Assembly: GCA_964625225.1 (NCBI GenBank) | Contig: CAZVAR010000009.1 | Coordinates: 1 to 57,463, forward strand | From: CAZVAR01 sp964625225 | GTDB taxonomy: Bacteria > Pseudomonadota > Alphaproteobacteria > JAJUGE01 | DNA length: 57,463 nt | Direction of reading: 5' to 3' | Shown: in pieces, positions 49,861-57,463 of the stretch | How positions within the stretch are numbered: the first letter of the stretch is position 1 | How the letters are laid out: each line of letters begins with the position of its first letter | Position numbers and translations under genes: made by a program | The notes under the pieces: model-generated | Databases searched by the model: none | Told to the model about the DNA's origin: nothing | What the model saw: the letters and a program-made list of their open reading frames with translations, nothing else

Positions 49861-51609
49861 CTACTCCCCGGCCGTCGCCATCGGCACGCCGGCCCCTTCG
49901 ACCAGCGATTCGCCGGGGCGGACGTGGGTGAAGGCAACCGGCTTCATTCCGACCTCGATCCGGTCTCCGAAAAGGCGCACCGCGGTGTAGGTCGACCCCG
50001 CGAGATCGCTCGTCTCCGGGAAGTCCTCGCGGAAATGGGCTCCACGCGAGTCCTCGCGTGCCAGCGCCGCGGCGGCTATCGCCTTGCTGACCTGGATGAG
50101 GCTGTGAAGGTTCATCCAGTCGTGCCAGGTAAGATTGAAGGCGCGATCGCCGTCCGGAATGCCGACCGCGCCGAGCTCCGCCTCCAGCGCCTCCAGCCCG
50201 GCCATGCCGCGCCGGATGCCTTCGGCCGTGCGCAGAATGCCGACCTCGTCCCACATCAGGTCCATCAGCCGGTCCCGCAGGCCGTTGATGTCGCCAGCCG
50301 GCTTTCCGAACGGCCGCAGGCTGCGTGCCAGTGCCGCGTCGATCACATTCGGATCCGGCTCCGCGAACGCGCCCTCGCGCACAACCCAGGCTGCCATCAC
50401 CTCGCCCGCAATGCCGCCGTACACCGTGGAGTTGGCGACGCCGTTGCCGCCCAGTCGATTGGCGCCGTGGACGCCGCCGGTATCCTCGCCGGCGGCGAAC
50501 AGTCCGGGGACCGCCGTCGTCGTGTCCACGGCGAACTCTACCCCGCCCATCATATAGTGCGCGGTCGGCACCACCTCGACCAGGCCGCCGGCCAGGTCGA
50601 AGCCGCAGTCGGCGCAGCGCTCGACCATGCCCTTGAACTGCTTCGCCACCTTGTCGGGTCCGAGATGGGCCATGGCGATGTACAGCCCGCCGTTCGGCGT
50701 GACGTTGCCGCGGCGCATCTCCTCGTACATGGCGCGGCTGACGATGTCGCGGGTGGCCCGCTCACCGCGAGGGTCGTAGCGCGACATGAACCGCTCCTGC
50801 GCGCCGTTCAGGAGATACCCGCCGGCGCCGCGCAGCCCTTCCTCCAGAACGGTGCCGGTCATGCGCGTCTCCGGCCCGGCCAGCAGCCCGGTCGGATGGA
50901 ACTGCACCATCTCCATGTCGCGCAACGACAGGCCGAGGCGCAGCGCCATCGCCATGCCGTCGCAGGTCTTGTCGCCGGAAGGCGTGTGGTAGCGGTACCT
51001 GGTCGGGCCGCCGCCGGTCGCCAGCAGCACGGCCTTGGCCTGCACGAAGCGGAACACGCCGGTCCGCATGTCGGTCAGCAGTACGCCGGCGATCCGGCTG
51101 CCGTCCGCGGCCGGAACCAGCTCGATCGCGCGGTGCTCCTCGAGGCGGTGAATACCGCGCGCCCAGACCTGCTCCATGAGCCGGTTGATGATCTCAATGC
51201 CGGTCAGGTCGCCCTTGTGGACGGTGCGGTCGAAGCTCTGGCCCGCGAACGCCTTCTGGTGGATCGAGCCGTCGGGATTACGGTCGAAGAAGCAGCCGAG
51301 CTCGTTCTCCAGCTCGTGGATGCGCTCGACCGCGACATTGACCAATGTCCAGGCCAGCTCCTGATTGTTCAACCACTTGCCGCCCTCGATGGTGTCCATG
51401 AAGTGGCGCTCGACCGAGTCCGTCGGCGCGAGGGCGACATTGTAGCCGCCCTGCACCATGCGGGTGCAGCCGCACTTCCCGAGCAGCCCCTTGACCGCGA
51501 CCGTGATCGACAGGTCCGGATTGGTCTGATGCGCATGCAGCGCCGCGAACAGCCCGGCGCCGCCGCTGCCGAGGATCAGGATGTCGGTCCGTTCGCGCTC
51601 GACCTGCAT
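49861..51609 (-). CDS. sdhA: Succinate dehydrogenase/fumarate reductase-like flavoprotein (FAD-His missing)
   Basis: Catalytic flavoprotein subunit. From the ATG at 51609 it has 582 residues. FAD motif ILGSGGAGLFAALHAHQ, active-site block MVQFHPTGLLAGPETRMTGT then LEEGLRGAGGYLLN, HYMMGGVEF and VHGANRLGGNGVANSTVYGG are as in SdhA/FrdA. The loop that normally holds the FAD-linking histidine (SHTxxAxGG) reads GKCGCTRMVQGGYN, with Cys where His is expected. So FAD may be held without the covalent bond, as in NadB, or via another residue. The rest of the active site is kept. The ATG overlaps the sdhC stop (TGATG). Confidence 0.88.
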   Translation of the reverse strand: MQVERERTDILILGSGGAGLFAALHAHQTNPDLSITVAVKGLLGKCGCTRMVQGGYNVALAPTDSVERHFMDTIEGGKWLNNQELAWTLVNVAVERIHELENELGCFFDRNPDGSIHQKAFAGQSFDRTVHKGDLTGIEIINRLMEQVWARGIHRLEEHRAIELVPAADGSRIAGVLLTDMRTGVFRFVQAKAVLLATGGGPTRYRYHTPSGDKTCDGMAMALRLGLSLRDMEMVQFHPTGLLAGPETRMTGTVLEEGLRGAGGYLLNGAQERFMSRYDPRGERATRDIVSRAMYEEMRRGNVTPNGGLYIAMAHLGPDKVAKQFKGMVERCADCGFDLAGGLVEVVPTAHYMMGGVEFAVDTTTAVPGLFAAGEDTGGVHGANRLGGNGVANSTVYGGIAGEVMAAWVVREGAFAEPDPNVIDAALARSLRPFGKPAGDINGLRDRLMDLMWDEVGILRTAEGIRRGMAGLEALEAELGAVGIPDGDRAFNLTWHDWMNLHSLIQVSKAIAAAALAREDSRGAHFREDFPETSDLAGSTYTAVRLFGDRIEVGMKPVAFTHVRPGESLVEGAGVPMATAGE

Positions 51610-51953
51610 CACCAGGCGCTCAACAGGAAGATCAGGGCCGCGAACAGGGCGATGCCGGTCGCGATGGCGATCCGGTCCTGCTGGCGGTCGCGCCAAGTCA
51701 GGAACTCGCCGGCCAGCAGCCGCAGGCCGCCGGTCATGTGTGCCGCCAGCAGGAAGACCAGAACCGTCTCCGCCAGCTTGACCAGCGGCATGTCGGTCCA
51801 GCGCAGGAATCCGTCGAGCCGGGCCTGTTCGATCGCCATCGCGAGCACGTAGAAATGCGCTGGCAGGAACAGCGCCAGGCCGAAGCCGGAAACCCGGTGC
51901 AGCAGGAACGCCCAATAGGCCGGATGGCCATGGCTGGCGACCAGCGCCCTCAT
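51609..51953 (-). CDS. sdhC: Succinate dehydrogenase-like membrane anchor, cytochrome b subunit
   Basis: A 114-residue membrane protein with three segments (about 25-45, 60-78, 95-112). The start (HGHPAYWAFLLHRVSGFGLA) has the SdhC His-Arg-x-Ser-Gly block, and a second His follows in LPAHFYVL and AAHMTGG, plausible haem ligands. Its stop overlaps the sdhA start and its start overlaps the sdhD stop. Confidence 0.85.
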   Translation of the reverse strand: MRALVASHGHPAYWAFLLHRVSGFGLALFLPAHFYVLAMAIEQARLDGFLRWTDMPLVKLAETVLVFLLAAHMTGGLRLLAGEFLTWRDRQQDRIAIATGIALFAALIFLLSAW

Positions 51954-52288
51954 GTCACCGCTCCCACCGCCCGGAATCCGAGTGCCAGCAGCAGCAGGCC
52001 GAACAGCAGCGCCGCCACGTCGAGACTGCGCCCACGCCAGGCCGTCATCTCGCGCAGGATGGTGCGCATGCCGATCGGGGCATGTACCGCAGCGGCAATG
52101 ACGAACAGACCGTAGAACAGCATCCAGAACAGACTGCCCTCGGTGCGTGCCAGGATCTCCTGCGCCGTGAGGCCGTTCCGCACGGCGAGGACGATCGTCA
52201 CGAGGTGAATCAGGACGAGCGGCGCCAGCACCGCCGCGCTCACACGCTGCGCGATGAACAAGTGCAGCTCGGCTCGGCCGGTCCTCAC
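51950..52288 (-). CDS. sdhD: Succinate dehydrogenase-like membrane anchor, second subunit
   Basis: A 112-residue membrane protein, start GTG at 52288 inside the sdhB stop (GTGA). IAQRVSAAVLAPLVLIHLVT has a Gln-Arg-x-Ser block followed by a His, as in small anchor subunits; VIAAAVHAPIGMRTIL adds a second His. Three hydrophobic segments are visible. Named by position and size; which of sdhC or sdhD holds haem cannot be told from sequence. Confidence 0.78.
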   Translation of the reverse strand: MRTGRAELHLFIAQRVSAAVLAPLVLIHLVTIVLAVRNGLTAQEILARTEGSLFWMLFYGLFVIAAAVHAPIGMRTILREMTAWRGRSLDVAALLFGLLLLALGFRAVGAVT

Positions 52289-53019
52289 AGCTCCCCCTTC
52301 AGCGCCGCCCAGAAGCCGGCACGTTTGAGCCCCGCGATCGCCGCGGTCGGGTTCAACCCCTTCGGGCAGGTCACGGCGCAGTTTCCCATCGAGTGGCAGG
52401 CATGGCAGCCGGCATCGCCCGCCACGGCGGCGAGGTGCCCGGGCCGGTCGGCGTCGCGCCGGTCGTTGAGCAGCGTCCAGGCCCGGTTGAGTTGCGCCGG
52501 ACCGAGATAGTCCGGGTTCCAGGCAACCGTATCGCACGCGGCGTAGCAGATGCCGCAATTGATGCACTCGATCCCGGCGTTGGCCGCCTGCCGTTCGGGC
52601 TCGTCCGGCCGGATGCGGGCGGTCTCGTCGCGCCGTGTCCGGCTCGGCACGAACCGCCCCTTGGCCGACTGCCACTTCTCGAAGAACGGTGTCATGTCCG
52701 TTGCCAGATCGCGGATCACCGGCAGGTTCCGCAGCGGCGCCAGCCGCAACCGACCGTCCTTCGCGACGCGGCTCACATGGGTCCGGCAGGTCCAGCGCGG
52801 CGTCCCGTTCACGGTCATCGCGCAGGAGCCGCACATGCCGACTCGACAGGCGAAACGGTAGGCAAGTGTCGGGTCGAGTCGACGCTGCACCCAGGTCACC
52901 ACGTCGAGCACTGTCTGGCTCTCGCGGTGTGGCACGCGGTAGGTCTCGAATCGGCCGTCGGCGCTCCCGCGCCAAATCTCGACCGTGAGTGCGTCGCCGA
53001 CCGGTACTTTCTCGCTCAC
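52285..53019 (-). CDS. sdhB: Succinate dehydrogenase/fumarate reductase-like iron-sulfur subunit
   Basis: Electron-transfer subunit. It has 244 residues. The 2Fe-2S site lies in YRFACRVGMCGSCAMTVNGT with a fourth Cys in PRWTCRTHV. The second ferredoxin-like domain contains CINCGICYAAC (4Fe-4S) and CHACHSMGNCAVTCPKGLNP (3Fe-4S pattern). All cluster ligands are present. First gene of the B-D-C-A order, an unusual order for the main SDH operon, which is usually C-D-A-B. This suggests a second, separate complex. Confidence 0.92.
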   Translation of the reverse strand: MSEKVPVGDALTVEIWRGSADGRFETYRVPHRESQTVLDVVTWVQRRLDPTLAYRFACRVGMCGSCAMTVNGTPRWTCRTHVSRVAKDGRLRLAPLRNLPVIRDLATDMTPFFEKWQSAKGRFVPSRTRRDETARIRPDEPERQAANAGIECINCGICYAACDTVAWNPDYLGPAQLNRAWTLLNDRRDADRPGHLAAVAGDAGCHACHSMGNCAVTCPKGLNPTAAIAGLKRAGFWAALKGEL

Positions 53020-53295
53020 GCGCGGGTTCTGCCCTTCCTGCCGCGCCGCAGGTCGCAGCGCGTTTCCCCTAGCGGATCGAAGCTAGCCCGTTTCCGCGCA
53101 GCCGCGCAACCGACGCGGCGAGCGCACGCGGGACCGGCAATGTCCCGCCGAACCTGCCAACGCCGTCCTGGCGTTTCGGGGGATCTTGCACCGCCCCTTC
53201 TCAACCATCGTGACAACCGCCCCGCCGCCGGATTAGGCTGTCGCTAACCACAACAACGGCCGCCAGCGTGCGGCCCCGGGAGGAAAGGACGGAGC

Positions 53296-54366
<1,071 letters not shown>

Positions 54367-54438
54367 CGCCGGCCGGGCCACAACCAAAGCCCGAGCGCTG
54401 CGAACGGCGCCGGGTCATAACCGGGGAGAGAGACGACC

Positions 54439-55773
54439 ATGGCTGATTTCACGCGACGCGACGTGCTCAAAGTCGGCGCCGGCGCTGCCGCCGGCGCTGC
54501 CCTGATGGGCTCCTGGCCGCTGCGGGCCGAGATCAAGGTCGCGGATGTGCCCGCGCCGAAATACGAGGTGGAAAAGGGCGCGTCCTTGCGCGTCCTCCGT
54601 CCGAGCAAGTTTGTCCAGGGCGACGAGACCCTGTGGATGGAGAACACCAAGAAATTCTCCGAGGCAACCGGTGTCGAGGTTCGCGTCGACAATGAGAGCT
54701 GGGAGGATCTGCGGCCGAAGACGGCGGTGGCGGCCAATATCGGCAGCGGACCCGATGTCGTGCTCGGCTGGAACGACGATCCGCACCAGTATCCCGACAA
54801 GCTGTTGGACCTGACCGACCTCGCCGAATATCTCGGCAACAAATACGGCGGCTGGTATTCCGCCGCCGAACTCCTCGGCAAGCATCAGGGCCGGTGGATC
54901 GCCATGCCGATCGGCGCTTCCGGCGGCGCCATGGTCTACCGCAAGTCCTGGATGGAGGAAGCCGGCTTCAAGGAGTTTCCGCGCGACCTCGACGGTTTCC
55001 TGGCGCTCTGCCAGGGCCTGCAGAAGATCGGCCATCCCGCCGGCTTCGCCCTCGGAAACGCGGTCGGTGACGGCAATGGCTGGACCCACTGGCTGATCTG
55101 GTCGCACGGCTCGTCGCTGGTGGACGAGAACAACCGGGTCGTCATCGACAACGAGAACACCATCAAGGCGCTGGAATACGGCAAGAAGCTCTACGAGACC
55201 TTCATCCCCGGAACCTCGTCCTGGCTCGATCCCTCCAACAACAAGGCATTCCTCGCCGGCGAAATCGGCCTCACCTCCAATGGCATCTCAATCTACTACG
55301 CCGCCAAGAACTCGAAGGATGAGGCCATCCGCGCGATGGCGGAGGACATCTACCACGTCAACTACCCGATCGGTCCGGTCGGCGTGCCGACCGAGGGCGG
55401 CCTGCTCGTCAACACGATGATCTTCAAGCACACCAAGTACCCGAACGCGGCGAAGGAATATCTGCGCTTCATGTTCGAGAAGGAGCAGTACGCGCCGTGG
55501 CAGGAGGCCTGCATCGGCTACTGGAGCCATCCGCTCGCCGCCTACGAAGGCAATGCGATCTGGTCGGCCGACCCGAAGCACGAGCCGTTCAAGGAAGTCA
55601 TCAAGAAGATGCTGCCTTACAGCTACAAGGGCTCGCCCGGCTATGCCTCAGCGGCGGCGCTGGCCGATTTCATCGTCAACAACATGGTTGCCCAGGCCTG
55701 CCTCGGGCAGAAGACCCCGAAGGAGGCGGCCGCCGAGGCCCAGCGCCGCGCGGAGCGGTACTACAAGGTCTGA
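54439..55773 (+). CDS. ABC transporter substrate-binding protein (Tat-exported)
   Basis: Periplasmic binding protein of the carbohydrate importer family 1 (MalE/UgpB-like). It has 444 residues. The N-terminus has a twin-arginine motif in FTRRDVLKVGAGAAAGAAL, with cleavage probably near RAEI, so it is folded before export. The mature part has the two-domain binding-protein pattern with KFSEATGVEVRVDNESWEDL and NNKAFLAGEIGLTSNGISIY. Follows the ATPase by 72 bases. No sugar can be named from sequence. Confidence 0.92.
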   Translation: MADFTRRDVLKVGAGAAAGAALMGSWPLRAEIKVADVPAPKYEVEKGASLRVLRPSKFVQGDETLWMENTKKFSEATGVEVRVDNESWEDLRPKTAVAANIGSGPDVVLGWNDDPHQYPDKLLDLTDLAEYLGNKYGGWYSAAELLGKHQGRWIAMPIGASGGAMVYRKSWMEEAGFKEFPRDLDGFLALCQGLQKIGHPAGFALGNAVGDGNGWTHWLIWSHGSSLVDENNRVVIDNENTIKALEYGKKLYETFIPGTSSWLDPSNNKAFLAGEIGLTSNGISIYYAAKNSKDEAIRAMAEDIYHVNYPIGPVGVPTEGGLLVNTMIFKHTKYPNAAKEYLRFMFEKEQYAPWQEACIGYWSHPLAAYEGNAIWSADPKHEPFKEVIKKMLPYSYKGSPGYASAAALADFIVNNMVAQACLGQKTPKEAAAEAQRRAERYYKV

Positions 55774-55893
55774 GCCTCGGGCTCGCTCGATGCCGGTCCG
55801 GCCCCATACCCCGCATGCGGGGGCGCCGTATCGTGAAGCGGTACGGCGGGGCGGGACCGGGACATGCACCCTGGACCTCCCCGAGGCGGAACC

Positions 55894-56841
55894 ATGGCCA
55901 CTCTAGCCAAGGAAGTCGGCGCGCTGCCGGAGGAAAGCTGGCTCGCCCGGATCATGGACAATCACAACGTCCTGGTCGTGCTCTGCATGCTGCCGGCGGC
56001 GGGACTGCTGCTGATCTTCCTGACCTACCCGCTCGGGCTCGGCGTCTGGCTCGGCTTCACCGATACGCGGATCGGCCGGTCCGGCACGTTCATCGGCCTC
56101 GAGAACTACCGTTCCCTGTTCGAGGACAGTATCTTCTGGATGGCGGTCGGCAACACGCTCCTCTACACGGTGGTGGCGACGATCGGCAAGTTCGCGCTCG
56201 GCCTGTGGCTGGCGCTGATCCTCAACAACCACATGCCGTTCAAGTCGCTGATCCGCGCCATCGTGCTGGTGCCGTGGATTGTCCCGACGGTGCTCTCGGC
56301 GATTGCGTTCTGGTGGATCTACGACCCGCAATTCTCGGTCATCAGCTACGTGCTGACGCGGCTGGGCCTGATCGACCAGTACATCAATTTCCTCGGCGAG
56401 CCCTGGAACGCGCGCTTCTCGCTGATCGCGGCGAATATCTGGCGCGGCATCCCGTTCGTCGCGATCTGTCTGCTGGCCGGACTGCAGACCATCTCGCCGA
56501 GCCTCTACGAGGCGGCCGCGCTCGACGGCACGACGCCCTGGCAGCGCTTCCGCTACGTCACCTTCCCAATGCTGATGCCGATCCTGTCGGTGGTGCTGAC
56601 CTTCTCGGTCCTGTTCACCTTCACCGACTTCCAGCTCATCTACGCGATCACCCGGGGCGGCCCGGCCAACACCACGCACCTGATGGCCACGCTCGCCTTC
56701 CAGCGCGCTATCCCCGGCGGCCAGCTCGGCGAGGGTGCCGCCATCGCCGTCGCGATGATCCCCTTCCTCGTCTTCGCGACCATGTTCAGCTACTTCGCCC
56801 TCGCCCGCCGCAAGTGGCAGCACGGAGGAAAGGATGACTGA
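55894..56841 (+). CDS. ABC transporter permease 1 (MalF/UgpA-like)
   Basis: Membrane permease with about six segments. From the ATG at 55894 (GAGGCGGAA just upstream) it has 315 residues. The EAA loop is LYEAAALDGTTPWQRFRYVT, the ATPase contact point, conserved for this family. Starts 120 bases after the binding protein and overlaps the next permease by eight bases. Confidence 0.93.
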   Translation: MATLAKEVGALPEESWLARIMDNHNVLVVLCMLPAAGLLLIFLTYPLGLGVWLGFTDTRIGRSGTFIGLENYRSLFEDSIFWMAVGNTLLYTVVATIGKFALGLWLALILNNHMPFKSLIRAIVLVPWIVPTVLSAIAFWWIYDPQFSVISYVLTRLGLIDQYINFLGEPWNARFSLIAANIWRGIPFVAICLLAGLQTISPSLYEAAALDGTTPWQRFRYVTFPMLMPILSVVLTFSVLFTFTDFQLIYAITRGGPANTTHLMATLAFQRAIPGGQLGEGAAIAVAMIPFLVFATMFSYFALARRKWQHGGKDD

Positions 56842-57463
56842 GGCCGTCGCCGAACGCCCCGCCGGCCTCTTCCGCCGACGCGCCGCCGCCGATGCCGGCG
56901 GCATGGGCTATCTCGCCACGCTGCCGCGCCGGCTGCTCACGGTCTACACGCCGCTGGTCGGCTTCCTGATCATCCTGCTGTTCCCGTTCTACTGGATGGT
57001 CGTGACCACCTTCAAATCCAACGAGGAGCTGTACAACCACACCGACTACAGCCCGTTCTGGATCTACTCGCCGACCCTCGACAATGTCCGCAAGCTGCTG
57101 TTCGAGACAGACTATCCGCAGTGGCTGGTCACCACGATGACGGTGGCGATCGTCTCGACCTTCATCTCGCTCCTCGCCAGCGTCCTCGCGGCCTATGCGA
57201 TCCAGCGCCTGCGCTTCCGGGGCGGCGAAACGGTCGGCCTCGCGATCTTCCTGGCCTATCTCGTGCCGCCCAGCATCCTGTTCATTCCGCTGGCGACGAT
57301 GATCTTCAATTTCGGTCTGTACGACAGCCCGCTCGCGCTGATCCTGACCTATCCGACCTTCCTGGTGCCGTTCTGCACCTGGCTGCTGATGGGCTATTTC
57401 CGCTCGATCCCTTACGAGCTCGAGGAATGCGCCCTGATCGACGGCGCGAGCCGCTGGCAGATC
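56834..57463 (+). CDS. ABC transporter permease 2 (MalG/UgpE-like), cut by window edge
   Basis: Second permease; 210 residues visible. It begins MTEAVAERPAGLFRRRAAAD, the first membrane segment is TPLVGFLIILLFPFYWMVVT, and the sequence ends in the EAA loop (YELEECALIDGASRWQI), so the last about 60-80 residues are missing. The ATG overlaps the permease 1 stop. Typical partner of MalF-like permeases. Confidence 0.92.
   Translation, partial: MTEAVAERPAGLFRRRAAADAGGMGYLATLPRRLLTVYTPLVGFLIILLFPFYWMVVTTFKSNEELYNHTDYSPFWIYSPTLDNVRKLLFETDYPQWLVTTMTVAIVSTFISLLASVLAAYAIQRLRFRGGETVGLAIFLAYLVPPSILFIPLATMIFNFGLYDSPLALILTYPTFLVPFCTWLLMGYFRSIPYELEECALIDGASRWQI

Overview
The window comes from a GC-rich alphaproteobacterium, probably of the Rhodospirillales/Geminicoccaceae type. 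The evidence is the set of flagellar regulators FlbT, FlaF, FlbD, SciP, ChpT and CtrA, which together are an alphaproteobacterial signature, plus the 'alphaproteobacterial' style of single flagellin, DUF1217 and FliK-like proteins. No tRNA, rRNA, CRISPR array or insertion sequence was seen. Both ends cut a gene: alaS on the left and an ABC permease on the right. A run of ten N at 25574-25583 is an assembly gap inside cheR.

Region 1 (about 0.7-32.2 kb) is a motility and cell-cycle island. It holds flbT-flagellin-flaF, an orphan receiver protein, a large unrecognised protein divergent from a DUF1217 gene, flgE-flgK-flgL-fliK-flgD, sciP, fliF-fliG-fliH-fliN-flbD-flhA-flhF-flhG plus a second FliK-like gene, then fliI-fliJ on the minus strand divergent from ctrA, and finally cheA-cheW-cheY-cheB-cheR and chpT on the minus strand. 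CtrA, its phosphodonor ChpT and its antagonist SciP therefore sit inside the structural gene cluster. Sequences matching or nearly matching TTAA-N7-TTAA lie upstream of the flagellin, the 4.9-kb divergent pair, fliF and ctrA itself. A textbook sigma-54 promoter precedes flgE, fitting activation by FlbD. The most striking item is CheA: between its phosphotransfer and dimerisation domains it carries a complete group-1 truncated haemoglobin domain, with the haem-ligand histidine and B10 tyrosine in place. This suggests a chemotaxis kinase that reads O2, NO or redox state directly.

Region 2 (32.2-38.8 kb) is housekeeping: moaA, a periplasmic LTxxQ (Spy/CpxP-like) protein, nadK overlapping an AbrB-type membrane protein, a carboxymuconolactone decarboxylase-like gene, and a bacterial sugar transferase. 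A three-branched inverted-repeat element lies between the last two. Region 3 (37.6-47.7 kb) holds an EmrAB-type efflux pair, two acyl-CoA dehydrogenases and an SDR, a GT9-like TPR protein, nicotinamidase, HspQ, a DUF3775 protein and an amidase.

Region 4 (48.0-53.0 kb, minus strand) encodes a four-subunit succinate dehydrogenase/fumarate reductase-like complex in the order B-D-C-A, followed by the alpha and beta subunits of a class I fumarase. The flavoprotein lacks the histidine that normally binds FAD covalently. Region 5 (53.3 kb to the end) is a carbohydrate-type ABC importer: ATPase, Tat-exported binding protein and two permeases, the second cut off by the window edge.
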